Source: JAAUTS01 sp034440395
Lineage (GTDB): Bacteria; Verrucomicrobiota; Verrucomicrobiia; Methylacidiphilales; JAAUTS01
DNA: 45,122 bases
NCBI GenBank assembly: GCA_034440395.1
Contig: JAWXBW010000052.1
Span: 1-45,122, forward strand
Reading direction: 5' to 3'
Below are positions 16,357-24,000 of the stretch, piece after piece (within the stretch, counting starts at the first letter, position 1; each line of letters begins with the position of its first letter). The notes beneath the pieces were generated by a model. The model was not told where the DNA came from. It saw only the letters and a list, made by a program, of their open reading frames with translations, and ran no database searches. Made by a program: the position numbers and the translations under genes.

Positions 16357-17028
16357 TTAGGCCTTCTTAGCCGGTGCCGCCTTAGCAGCATCCGTCTTCT
16401 TAGCTGTAATTACTTCAGGACCAGCGGCGACAGCGGCTCCAGGAGCAACCGCTTCTTCCACCTTAGGAGCATGAACCATAAATACTGGTAACTCAGCCGA
16501 CGTAACAAAAACCACACCTTTAGGTAAAGGCAGCTCTTTTACGTGGATGGAATCTCCGATATTCATTTCGGAAACGTCCACTTTAATTTCAGAGGGCAAA
16601 TCTTGGGGAAGACATTCTACCCGGACGTGACGAATTAAGTGATCCAGAACACCGCCACCCGTGCGCACGCCGATCGCTTCGCCCATTTCATGGACAGAGA
16701 CTTCAGCCTGCACCTTTTTATTCGGATCAATTTCATGTAAGTCCACGTGCAGAACTTTGTCCTTGATCGGGTGAATTTGAACTTCACTCAAAAGAGCTAA
16801 ATGTTTTTTTGCGCCTTTTTCTCCGGCGATTTCGAGATCGACTAATACGCTCTCCGCTTTGGTAGCATTGAGGGCTGCGACAAGTTCCTTCGATGAGATG
16901 GAGAGGGCTTGAGGTGTGCCAACGCCATATAAAATAGCGGGGGTTTTACCCGTGCCACGAACCTGCCTCGACTTGAGTCGTCCAATGCCACTGCGAAGCT
17001 CTGCTTTTAAACTAATACGATTTGCCAT
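16357..17028 (-). CDS. rplY: 50S ribosomal protein bL25, general stress protein Ctc type
   Basis: 223 residues with an N-terminal 5S rRNA-binding domain (residues 1-95: LKAELRSGIGRLKSRQVRGTGKTPAILYG, HPIKDKVLHVDLHEID). The Ctc/TL5 C-terminal domain follows (GVRTGGGVLDHLIRHVRVECLP and DVSEMNIGDSIHVKEL). An alanine/lysine-rich tail ends the protein. It begins the pth-rpsF-ssb-rplI run. The promoter lies in the long empty region upstream, but no element is clear. Confidence 0.95.
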   Translation of the reverse strand: MANRISLKAELRSGIGRLKSRQVRGTGKTPAILYGVGTPQALSISSKELVAALNATKAESVLVDLEIAGEKGAKKHLALLSEVQIHPIKDKVLHVDLHEIDPNKKVQAEVSVHEMGEAIGVRTGGGVLDHLIRHVRVECLPQDLPSEIKVDVSEMNIGDSIHVKELPLPKGVVFVTSAELPVFMVHAPKVEEAVAPGAAVAAGPEVITAKKTDAAKAAPAKKA

Positions 17029-17434
17029 ATGTCTGTCCTATTCTGAAAAAGTGAGCTGCAAACAAAACAGGAAAACAGATAACTGGTCAATCCTTTTCAC
17101 AGCAAAAAGCGTACAAATTATCTAAAGCACCTTTTTACGCCCTAACCTTTTAAACTAACTAGCCTCCCATTTTCCACCTGAGGGCGGCGCTATTTCCAGT
17201 TATTTCTCAGTAAATCTCTCTCAGACTCCTGCACCCACCTGCCCAACAGGAATCTAGTGTTGAAGCTATCTTACGCTTTTAACCGCAATCGTATTATGCG
17301 GAAAGAAGTCCCAGAATGAATCGCTGCCCTAATGAGACGAGGTGATATCCAAAAGCTGAATCCGGCATATTTAACGAGTTTTGGGCGTTCACAGGAGACT
17401 TTCCAAAAAATTACATGGTCACTGACTACCTTAA
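17029..17434. other. Intergenic region before the bL25 operon, nothing recognised
   Basis: 406 bases with stops in all frames and no RNA gene or repeat that I can recognise. It must carry the minus-strand promoter of the bL25 operon. It borders the decayed DUF4258 gene, so further gene remnants are possible, but I could not read any. Confidence 0.35.
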
Positions 17435-17761
17435 ATATTCCAAAAAATTCCTGACATTAATGAAATTAGATGCAAAATTGAGGCTGGACACTTTGAGTTT
17501 TCAAAACATGCGCTTGATCAGAGCATTATACGAAACATTTCTGTTCAGGAGTTGCGTGAATCGATTTTATCTGGTGAGGTTATAGAAGATTATGCCGATG
17601 ATAAATATGGTTCTAGTTGCCTTATTCTTGGGCAAACTATCATGAATAGGCTATTGCACATTCAATGTAGCTAACCTAGCAGAACATTGATTAAAATCGT
17701 TACATTATATCAACCCGATCCTGAGTTATGGATTAATGCAAGAATCAGAAAGAAAAAGTAA
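17435..17761 (+). pseudogene. DUF4258-domain toxin-like gene, broken by an in-frame stop
   Basis: One frame reads as a complete DUF4258 domain: EIRCKIEAGHFEFSKHALDQ, SVQELRESILSGEVIEDY, then LHIQCS, a TAA stop at 17672-17674, and PSRTLIKIVTLYQPDPELW ending in a basic tail with a stop at 17759-17761. Family members usually have a residue such as tyrosine where the stop lies, so one base change may have caused it. No ATG, GTG or TTG start is in frame upstream; the frame opens only after a TAA at 17432-17434. The gene is three bases before the YgiT-like ORF. DUF4258 genes commonly pair with YgiT-type zinc-finger genes in toxin-antitoxin-like units. An assembly error is the main alternative. Confidence 0.72.
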
Positions 17762-17764
17762 TTT

Positions 17765-17977
17765 ATGAATGAAACATTTAATCAAAAGCTAGTTACCTAC
17801 ACCTTAGAGAACGCAGGCCATTTTTATATTATTGAGAATGTGCCAGCTAAAGTATGTGAAGAGACTGGAGAGCAGTTGTTTGCTCCTTCCACGGTCGAAC
17901 AAATTAGAAGTCTAGTTCTTGGACATATCAAGCCTGTAGGAGTGGTGGAGACACCTGTTTTTAAATTCGTAAACTAA
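17765..17977 (+). CDS. YgiT/MqsA-like antitoxin-type protein without the zinc knuckle start
   Basis: A 70-residue protein with the C-terminal half typical of YgiT-type proteins: VTYTLENAGHFYIIENVPAKVCEETGEQLF, then a helix VEQIRSLVLG and a VETPVFKF end. The usual N-terminal CxxC zinc pair is missing and only one Cys (KVCEE) remains, so metal binding is doubtful. In this family the partner is a DUF4258 or MqsR-like protein, and here the partner is the broken gene three bases upstream. The protein could be a leftover antitoxin. Confidence 0.7.
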   Translation: MNETFNQKLVTYTLENAGHFYIIENVPAKVCEETGEQLFAPSTVEQIRSLVLGHIKPVGVVETPVFKFVN

Positions 17978-18054
17978 AAAACGAGCCAGTCCGTTGAGCC
18001 AATTCGCCTAAACTAGATGGTGCACGCTTGAGGCAAGTTGAAAATACTTTATAA

Positions 18055-18321
18055 GCAAAATCCTTCAAATTACTACCTACATTATTAGTTGTTTTTATTG
18101 GAGCTATTATTAGCATTCCATTTCAGCAAGCCAGATTTCATGCCAACCTCCTTCTCGGAGGCCAGCCCCTTCCTTCGATTACTGAGTTTTTTATCCAACA
18201 TCATGAGATTACCACTTATATTTTTGGTTTTCTTTGCTCGGGTTTGTGGGGCTGCCTTTGCTGTTTTCGTCCAGTGGATCGCTCTGGGATATCCCCCCTG
18301 CAACAAGAAAGCATGAAATGA
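18055..18321 (+). pseudogene. Remnant of a small membrane protein gene coupled to the MNT gene
   Basis: This frame has protein-like content: a hydrophobic helix (LLVVFIGAIISI), a middle with GGQPLPSITEFFIQHHE, a second hydrophobic helix (TTYIFGFLCSGLWGCLCC), and a tail ending ESMK. Its TGA at 18319-18321 overlaps the ATG of the nucleotidyltransferase by four bases, the usual sign of coupling. However, after the stop at 18052-18054 no ATG, GTG or TTG occurs before the second helix, so the 5' end appears lost or shifted. No family recognised. Chance cannot be excluded. Confidence 0.35.
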
Positions 18322-18617
18322 AGTCCTCACCTCTTCCACCTAACGAATTAGAGATGGTGCGGGCTATTTTCCGCCGACACCCCGAAGTCGCCTCTGCCAC
18401 CTTGTTCGGCTCTCGCGCCAAGGGAACGCACTCAAATCAATCTGATGTGGATCTAGTCGTGGCAGGCTGCGTTGCTCGATTAGGTGCCGAGGCAATAGCC
18501 GCGGAATTAGACGAACTTCCATTACCTTATAAATTTGAGGTTCAAGCTTTGGAGCAAATCCAGCATCGTCCTTTATTAGAACACATCAAGCAAGTGGGGA
18601 TCCCCATTTATCCGTAG
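18318..18617 (+). CDS. MNT-type nucleotidyltransferase domain protein
   Basis: A 99-residue minimal nucleotidyltransferase. The catalytic pattern is LFGSRAKG followed by SDVDLVV (G-S-x9-D-x-D). A third acidic residue lies in YKFEVQ. Stand-alone MNT proteins of this size usually pair with a HEPN partner as a toxin-antitoxin module in which the MNT modifies and silences the HEPN RNase. No HEPN gene is seen on either side: upstream is a degraded membrane ORF and downstream an unrelated gene on the other strand. The ATG at 18318 is chosen because the longer frame to 18234 has no family match. Confidence 0.82.
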   Translation: MKSSPLPPNELEMVRAIFRRHPEVASATLFGSRAKGTHSNQSDVDLVVAGCVARLGAEAIAAELDELPLPYKFEVQALEQIQHRPLLEHIKQVGIPIYP

Positions 18618-18657
18618 CCTTGACTGTTGTGCCGGAGGTGTTGCAACTCGGCTATCT

Positions 18658-19158
18658 TCAGGCAGGCATACCACGGTCTATTTGTTGGGCTTTGAGAATG
18701 TTTTCGGGTTTGGTCAATTCTTCCGATAAGGTCTGGTTCGTGTTGCGGAAGCGTTTGACGATGGTGCTAGCTAGTTGGAAGGTGAAGTCGGCTGCAAGTT
18801 CGGGCTTTTGTTGAATAAAATAGCTAAACTTATCATTGGAAATTTCCAGTGTTCGTAACGGAGTCAAGCTCACGACGCTGGCCGTGGCTAGACCAGGATC
18901 AAACAAATTCATTTCGCCGAAAAATTGTCCGCCTTCTAAAATGCCTAACGATACTTTGGCATTTTCTACGGTGTGATATACTTCCACCTCACCTGCAACG
19001 ATGAGAAAAAAAGTATTCTGCAACTCACCTTGATTGACCAACTGTGCACCAGGCTCATAATAGCATTCTAGGAAGAATAAATCGAGAAGCTGTACAAAGC
19101 TGTCATCGAATCCACGAAAAAGGGACATGCGACTAATTTCACTAAATGTAATGGCCAT
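18658..19158 (-). CDS. Cyclic nucleotide-binding-fold protein
   Basis: A 166-residue protein made of one cNMP-binding domain: LFRGFDDSFVQLLDLFF, YYEPGAQLVNQGELQNTFFLIVAGEVEVY, then GGQFFGEMNLFDPGLATASVV in the phosphate-binding cassette. The Arg that contacts the cyclic phosphate in CRP-like domains is replaced by Ala (ATA for RTA/RSA), so ligand binding is uncertain. There is no helix-turn-helix domain, so it is not a CRP-type regulator by itself. Convergent with the MNT gene, divergent from acylphosphatase. Confidence 0.88.
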   Translation of the reverse strand: MAITFSEISRMSLFRGFDDSFVQLLDLFFLECYYEPGAQLVNQGELQNTFFLIVAGEVEVYHTVENAKVSLGILEGGQFFGEMNLFDPGLATASVVSLTPLRTLEISNDKFSYFIQQKPELAADFTFQLASTIVKRFRNTNQTLSEELTKPENILKAQQIDRGMPA

Positions 19159-19227
19159 GGCGATGATGTTGTGGTGAGCTAAAAGGATCAGGGTAGATTA
19201 AGTCTCCTATTAAAGTAAAGGTTCTAG

Positions 19228-19506
19228 ATGAAAGCTCGCCGTATTTTTTATGAAGGTAAGGTTCAAGGTGTGGGGTTTCGTTACTCGATAAAACAGATTG
19301 TTTCGGGTTACGACATATGCGGCAGTGTGGGAAATTTAAATGATGGTCGGGTAGAATTACTCATCCAAGGGGAAGAGGCTGATCTCAAAGATTTATTACA
19401 GACTATTCTCAGCAGTCATTTAAAAGGTTTCATCAAACAGATTGAAAGTTATGAGGTGGATGTTGACCAGAAGCTGCGGGGATTTAGTATCCTTTCAAAG
19501 GTGTGA
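19228..19506 (+). CDS. acyP: Acylphosphatase
   Basis: 92 residues with the family pattern VQGVGFRYS (catalytic Arg in GFRY) and GSVGNLNDGRVELLIQG (catalytic Asn in GNLNDG). It hydrolyses acyl phosphates in the cytoplasm. The usual GWVRN is GSVGN here. It precedes the ABC transporter operon by 32 bases and might be co-transcribed. Confidence 0.93.
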   Translation: MKARRIFYEGKVQGVGFRYSIKQIVSGYDICGSVGNLNDGRVELLIQGEEADLKDLLQTILSSHLKGFIKQIESYEVDVDQKLRGFSILSKV

Positions 19507-19538
19507 TTTTTTTACGCTTCTTTTAAAGTTTAAACAAC

Positions 19539-20414
19539 ATGGTTCCAATCCCATCAGAGCATAAAGCAGTTGAGACGATCGGCTTGAGCAAGAAGTTCAA
19601 ACTGCAATGGCGTCGTGGTTATTTTATGGCCTTAGAGCCTCTTGATTTAGTGGTAAAACAGGGTGAAATTTTTGGGCTGCTCGGCCCTAACGGGTCGGGG
19701 AAAAGCACTACGATTAAGTTGCTCTTAGGCTTACTTAAACCGAGTGCAGGATCAGCCACGGTTTTCGGCCTTAAAGCTGGCTCCATCGAGGCACGGAAGC
19801 GAATGGGTTTTTTACCTGAGAATCCCTATTTTCCCACCTTCTTAAATGGCCTTGAGGTTTTGCGCTATTACGGAAAGCTTAGTGGCTTATCTGGGAAATT
19901 TTTAGAACAACGCATGGAGGAACTGCTGGAGCTGGTTGATTTACAGGAGTCGAGGCACCGCACTTTAAAAACGTATTCGAAAGGGATGTTGCAACGTATC
20001 GGCCTAGCACAAGCCTTATTGCATGATCCTGATCTTCTCTTGCTGGACGAACCAACGGCTGGTGTGGATCCGCTCGGTTCACGCCAAATTCGGGACATCC
20101 TTTTAAATTTAAAAAAACGTGGTAAGACACTTTTATTTTCCTCCCATCTTCTAGAGCAAGTGCAGGAGGTGGCCGACCGGGTGGCGATCTTACATCAAGG
20201 CCAGAAGCTGCGTGAGGGAAGTTTAGCGGATTTATTAGAAGTCCCCGAACAGATACAGATTAAGCTTCAATCAGAAGGGCACACAGTGGAGGAGATTCGA
20301 AAAATTCTTACTGATGCTGGAATCTCTCAGGTAGAAATTTCTAAACCTCAAATGAAATTAGAAGATTATTTTATCCGTTCCCTCCCTGAGCGTAAGCAAG
20401 GAGGACACGTATGA
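19539..20414 (+). CDS. ABC transporter ATP-binding protein, ABC-2 type
   Basis: 291 residues with Walker A GPNGSGKST, a Q-loop region (LPENPYF), signature YSKGMLQRIGLAQALLHDP, Walker B LLLLDEPTAG and the H-loop SSHLLEQV. A C-terminal extension of about 70 residues is typical of CcmA/NatA-like exporters. It ends in a 4-base ATGA overlap with the permease gene. It drives an export step across the inner membrane; the substrate is unknown. Confidence 0.95.
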   Translation: MVPIPSEHKAVETIGLSKKFKLQWRRGYFMALEPLDLVVKQGEIFGLLGPNGSGKSTTIKLLLGLLKPSAGSATVFGLKAGSIEARKRMGFLPENPYFPTFLNGLEVLRYYGKLSGLSGKFLEQRMEELLELVDLQESRHRTLKTYSKGMLQRIGLAQALLHDPDLLLLDEPTAGVDPLGSRQIRDILLNLKKRGKTLLFSSHLLEQVQEVADRVAILHQGQKLREGSLADLLEVPEQIQIKLQSEGHTVEEIRKILTDAGISQVEISKPQMKLEDYFIRSLPERKQGGHV

Positions 20415-21274
20415 AAGGGAGCCTACTTCGCTTAGTGACTATTGCTCAGAATACCTTAACCGAAGCGTTGCGGCAGCGGGTTTTGAATGTGATCTTTCTC
20501 TCCGGGCTCATCATGGTAGGTGGATCTTTTTTCTTAACGAATTTGACCTTTCAGGAGGAATTTAAATTCCTCAAGGATCTAGGCTACGCCGCCATCAGCA
20601 TCACTGGCACGCTCGTGGCTCTGATGGGCGCAGCGCAACTGATCCCAGCCGAGATCGAACGCAGAACCCTGCACACACTTCTGAGTAAGCCCGTTCACCG
20701 CTTTGAGTTTGTGTTAGGTAAATACTTGGGGTTGATCGCCCTCATTACGATCATGCTAGGGATTATGTCGCTCATGTTTGGGGCGGTTCTTTATGTTAAG
20801 GAACAAATTGTTCTAGCTGGCTTACAAGGGGTAGCAGAGAGTGAGCAGGGACGGCAAGTGATCGCCTCCGTGCTGGCGCAGTCCAGAGATCCTCAACTCT
20901 TACAAGCACTGGCGTTGATTTGGGCCAAGCTGGCCGTTATTACCGCAATTTCCGTCTTTTTTTCTACGATAGCTACTTCGACTATATTTATTGTTTGCAC
21001 GACTTTGGTAGTTTATTTCATTGGGCATCTGCAATCGGTAGCTCGACAAGTATGGCTACAGGACATGCACACAGCGTCGTTCCTAAAAAATAGTTTCTTA
21101 GCGATGGTTGCTTTTTTAATTCCTGATTTTCAAACCTATAATTTAATTGATGAAATTATTGCCGGAAATAATATCCGTTGGGGCAGCACGCTGGAAATTT
21201 TAACCTATTCGGTGATTTATGTGGGAGTGGCTTTAGTGACGGCCTCGTTGATCTTTGAGGATCGAGAGCTATGA
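20411..21274 (+). CDS. ABC-2 type permease
   Basis: 287 residues with about six membrane helices (around 25-45, 62-82, 110-130, 175-205, 235-250 and 262-282) and the ABC-2 pattern IPAEIERRTLHTLLSKPVHRFEFVLGKYLG, a cytoplasmic coupling loop seen in NosY/CcmB-like permeases. It overlaps the genes on both sides by four bases, so the three genes act as one operon. One permease would work as a homodimer with the ATPase. Confidence 0.93.
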   Translation: MKGSLLRLVTIAQNTLTEALRQRVLNVIFLSGLIMVGGSFFLTNLTFQEEFKFLKDLGYAAISITGTLVALMGAAQLIPAEIERRTLHTLLSKPVHRFEFVLGKYLGLIALITIMLGIMSLMFGAVLYVKEQIVLAGLQGVAESEQGRQVIASVLAQSRDPQLLQALALIWAKLAVITAISVFFSTIATSTIFIVCTTLVVYFIGHLQSVARQVWLQDMHTASFLKNSFLAMVAFLIPDFQTYNLIDEIIAGNNIRWGSTLEILTYSVIYVGVALVTASLIFEDREL

Positions 21275-22035
21275 GACCTTGGGTCTGGGCAGTGATCGTT
21301 TTCACAGCGTGGACAGCAGTGAAAGTTCCTTGGGAGATGCGCCTAGCCCGCGAACGTTCTTTGCTCATGTATGGCACAGAAGTTCCCATGAGCTTCCAGA
21401 TGCGAGACCAGCTTGGGCAGGGTCTAACTATTGCAGCGCTGGGCGGGTTCCGAGGCATTGCGGCGAATTTCTTATGGTTATCCGTTACCACGGCTTGGGA
21501 AGATCGTCAGTGGGTGCGCTTACGGAGCTTGGCTGAAATGGTGGTTATCTTACAACCGCGTGTTTCTTTTTTTTGGGAAAATGCTGGCTGGCACATGGCC
21601 TATAATGCCAGCGTGGCGGCAGAACAATTTAATCAAGAAGATCGTGGTAAAAATAACGTAGAGTCCCGACGCTGGATCATGCAGGGGATTGAGCTCTATG
21701 AACGGGGAATCCAAGCTCTACCAGATCAGCATAAACTTTATGAGATGTTAGCGTTAGTTTACCAGCAACGCTTAGGTGACTACGCTAAGGCTGCCCACTA
21801 TTATCAGGTGGCCTCTCAGAAAAATGGAGCTCCAGTTTACCTCGAGCGTTTCGTGGGATTTTCCTTAGAGAAAGCTGGTAAAGATAGAGAGGCTTATGAC
21901 TACTGGGTTAAGCTTTGGCAAAGTGCTGGAGAGCACGGTCCAGGGCCTCGCCGTTGGAAGATGATAGAAGAACACATTCGCAAATTAGAAAATAAATTAA
22001 ACATTCCGCTAGATAAAAGATTATTTGTGAATTAG
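21271..22035 (+). CDS. Membrane-anchored TPR protein linked to the ABC-2 transporter
   Basis: 254 residues with a short N-terminal hydrophobic helix. A conserved-looking stretch GGFRGIAANFLWLSVTTAWEDRQW follows, then LQPRVSFFWENAGWHMAYN, and TPR helices from about residue 130 (YERGIQALPDQHKLYEMLALVY, YAKAAHYYQVAS, LEKAGKDREAYDYWVKLW). I recall similar GGFRG-LW proteins beside ABC-2 transporters in planctomycetes and verrucomicrobia, without known function. The overlap with the permease suggests a direct partner, perhaps on the periplasmic side. Confidence 0.78.
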   Translation: MRPWVWAVIVFTAWTAVKVPWEMRLARERSLLMYGTEVPMSFQMRDQLGQGLTIAALGGFRGIAANFLWLSVTTAWEDRQWVRLRSLAEMVVILQPRVSFFWENAGWHMAYNASVAAEQFNQEDRGKNNVESRRWIMQGIELYERGIQALPDQHKLYEMLALVYQQRLGDYAKAAHYYQVASQKNGAPVYLERFVGFSLEKAGKDREAYDYWVKLWQSAGEHGPGPRRWKMIEEHIRKLENKLNIPLDKRLFVN

Positions 22036-22064
22036 TCTCAAACTTTAATCGGGGAAAAGTACAC

Positions 22065-22787
22065 GTGAAATTTGGAATATTCGGAGACATCCACAGTAAT
22101 TTGGAAGCATTGGAAGCAGTCCTAGAGGACATGCAGACCCAGAAAGTCACTCATGCCGTTTGCCTAGGCGACATTGTAGGCTACAACGCTAATCCTTCGG
22201 AATGTTTAGAAATAGTGCGCGCCCTAGGTTGCCCCGTCATTAAAGGGAATCATGATGAAGAGGCTTCGGAGGATCGCGACATCGAACATTTTAATCCTTT
22301 AGCTAAAGCCTCCATGAATTATTCAAGGCAGCAACTTTCAGATGAGCAGAAGAAATACTTGCGCACCTTACCGTTCCAGAAAAGTGTTAGTGATTTTACG
22401 ATCGTGCATGCCACGTTAAATGGCCCTGCCCGCTGGCAATATGTCTTTACTTCCGCCGACGCTGAAAGCAGCTTCACCTATCAAAGATCCCAAGTCTGTT
22501 TTTTCGGCCATACCCATGTGCCTCATTTATTTGTCCGGGATACGACGGTGCATGAGTTTTTCTATAAGCGCGTGGTCTTACAATCGGATAAAAGATACTT
22601 CGTTAACGTGGGTTCCGTAGGTCAGCCTCGCGACGGTGACTGGCGCTCCTCTTACGTCATCTATGATTCTAAGGAACGCACCATCGATTTGCGGCGTATC
22701 CCTTATGACTTAGCAAAAGCTCAAGAAAAAATTATAACCGCCGGGTTACCTGATCGTTTGGCGGAACGTTTAGCTAATGCCGTTTAA
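22065..22787 (+). CDS. Calcineurin-like metallophosphoesterase
   Basis: 240 residues with all metal-binding motifs in order: GDIHSN, LGDIVGYN, GNHDE, a His in VHATL, and GHTHVP. It resembles the YfcE/MJ0936 group of small phosphodiesterases. It starts with GTG at 22065 behind a purine-rich GGGGAAAAG. The substrate cannot be predicted; cyclic phosphodiesters and phosphoproteins are both known in the family. The gap to the ABC operon is 29 bases. Confidence 0.92.
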   Translation: MKFGIFGDIHSNLEALEAVLEDMQTQKVTHAVCLGDIVGYNANPSECLEIVRALGCPVIKGNHDEEASEDRDIEHFNPLAKASMNYSRQQLSDEQKKYLRTLPFQKSVSDFTIVHATLNGPARWQYVFTSADAESSFTYQRSQVCFFGHTHVPHLFVRDTTVHEFFYKRVVLQSDKRYFVNVGSVGQPRDGDWRSSYVIYDSKERTIDLRRIPYDLAKAQEKIITAGLPDRLAERLANAV

Positions 22788-22830
22788 ACTGCCCCAACTC
22801 CTCCCTTCTTCTTAGCTAGTTTCTCATGCT

Positions 22831-23802
22831 ATGAAAGTCCTCGTCATCAAGCCCACCGCACTCGGTGATGTGGCACAGGCCTTGTTAGTAGCACCACAGC
22901 TTAAGATGCACTCCTTCTGCTCCGAGCTGGTCTGGTTGATTGATGAAGATTACCGAGAGTTAGTGCAATCATCTCCCTTGATCGACCGAGTTATCTTATT
23001 TCCACGCCGCCGCTGGACTCGCTCACTTCTAACTTTTCTTAATGAAATAATCCCTTGGATACGTGCCCTACGACGCGAAAGATTTGATCTCGTCGTGGAT
23101 TTACAAGGCCTAGCCCGTAGTGGTTTTATGACCCTCTGCACAGGTGCTAAAAGGCGGGTGGGCTTAGCCTCTGCTCGGGAAGGCTCCAAGCTCACATACA
23201 CCGAATGCGTAGTAGATGATGCACCTCACGCTGTGGCACGCTATCAGCAAGCCATTGCCCAGGTATTGGGGAAAAAAGAGTGTCCACTGATTTATTTACC
23301 TAAAGTCACAGATGCCCTGCCTCATGGATTAACCGCTGGAGCCTACACCGTCATACACCCCTATTCCTTATGGCCGACGAAGCTGTGGCCTTGGGAGCGT
23401 AACGCAGAACTTGTCGCTTCCTTACCCGAAGAAAAATTTGTCCTTGTGGGTAAGGGAACTTTTTTCCCTGTGCTGGAACCAAACTGCCTCGACCTTCGTG
23501 GGCAAACGAACATGGCACAACTGATCACCCTCCTCAGTAATGCCAGAGTCGTGTTGAGTATGGACTCTGGCCCCCTCCACGTAGCCTCCGTTTTGGGAGT
23601 TCCCGTTTTGGGTCTCTTCGGATCCACTTCAGAAAAACTCACCGCCCCCATCTTTAAAATAGGCCAAATCTTAAGCGCCACGCTTCCTTGCCGCCCCTGC
23701 CTTCAACGCCAATGCTCCTTCTCTGAGCCCATGGCCTGCATGAAGTTAATTAGCGTGGCCGATGTTCGGGCTGCATGGCTAAAATTAGTCAATACGATCT
23801 AA
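22831..23802 (+). CDS. Glycosyltransferase family 9 (heptosyltransferase-like)
   Basis: 323 residues with the GT9 opening KVLVIKPTALGDVAQALLVAPQL. The middle VVDLQGLARSGFMT and the C-terminal MDSGPLHVASVLGVPVLGLFGSTSE (the usual D-S/T-G-P-x-H-x-A motif) are also typical. It ends in a Cys-rich CRPCLQRQCSF region common in WaaC/WaaF. Enzymes of this family add heptose or related sugars to the LPS core on the cytoplasmic side of the inner membrane. No other LPS core gene is nearby. Confidence 0.92.
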   Translation: MKVLVIKPTALGDVAQALLVAPQLKMHSFCSELVWLIDEDYRELVQSSPLIDRVILFPRRRWTRSLLTFLNEIIPWIRALRRERFDLVVDLQGLARSGFMTLCTGAKRRVGLASAREGSKLTYTECVVDDAPHAVARYQQAIAQVLGKKECPLIYLPKVTDALPHGLTAGAYTVIHPYSLWPTKLWPWERNAELVASLPEEKFVLVGKGTFFPVLEPNCLDLRGQTNMAQLITLLSNARVVLSMDSGPLHVASVLGVPVLGLFGSTSEKLTAPIFKIGQILSATLPCRPCLQRQCSFSEPMACMKLISVADVRAAWLKLVNTI

Positions 23803-23809
23803 ATAAGAC

Positions 23810-23847
23810 ATTCTAGTAATTACAATTTCTAGCCAGAAAACTAGAAT
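23810..23847 (+). promoter_or_regulatory. Candidate enhancer-type operator upstream of the sigma-54 promoter
   Basis: ATTCTAG at 23810-23816 mirrors CTAGAAT at 23841-23847, and an inner TTCTAG at 23827-23832 forms a TTCTAG-N8-CTAGAA palindrome with the same right arm. It ends about 50 bases before the -24 element, a usual range for activator sites of sigma-54 promoters. The binding protein is unknown. Confidence 0.4.
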
Positions 23848-23899
23848 AACTATCATAATTCGTTGATTGCTAACGCTTTAAATTAGTGTCAATTAAAAG

Positions 23900-23915
23900 T
23901 GGCACACTACTTGCA
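23900..23915 (+). promoter_or_regulatory. Sigma-54 (RpoN) promoter
   Basis: TGGCAC at 23900-23905, five bases, then TTGCA at 23911-23915, giving the GG-N10-GC spacing of the -24/-12 class. Transcription would start near 23927, leaving a leader of about 75 bases before the ATG at 24001. The consensus is TGGCAC-N5-TTGCW, and both boxes match fully. Confidence 0.75.
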
Positions 23916-24000
23916 TACTTTTCTGTAACTTGTATAGTAATCATGCTATCTTAAAATCAACTCACTACGACTAACCAAACTAACATCTAGGCACAAAATC

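Noticed and set aside
18085..18339. 84-codon minus-strand frame overlapping the membrane ORF remnant
   Set aside because: Lysine- and asparagine-rich with no family pattern. The plus-strand frame with two membrane helices fits the local context better.
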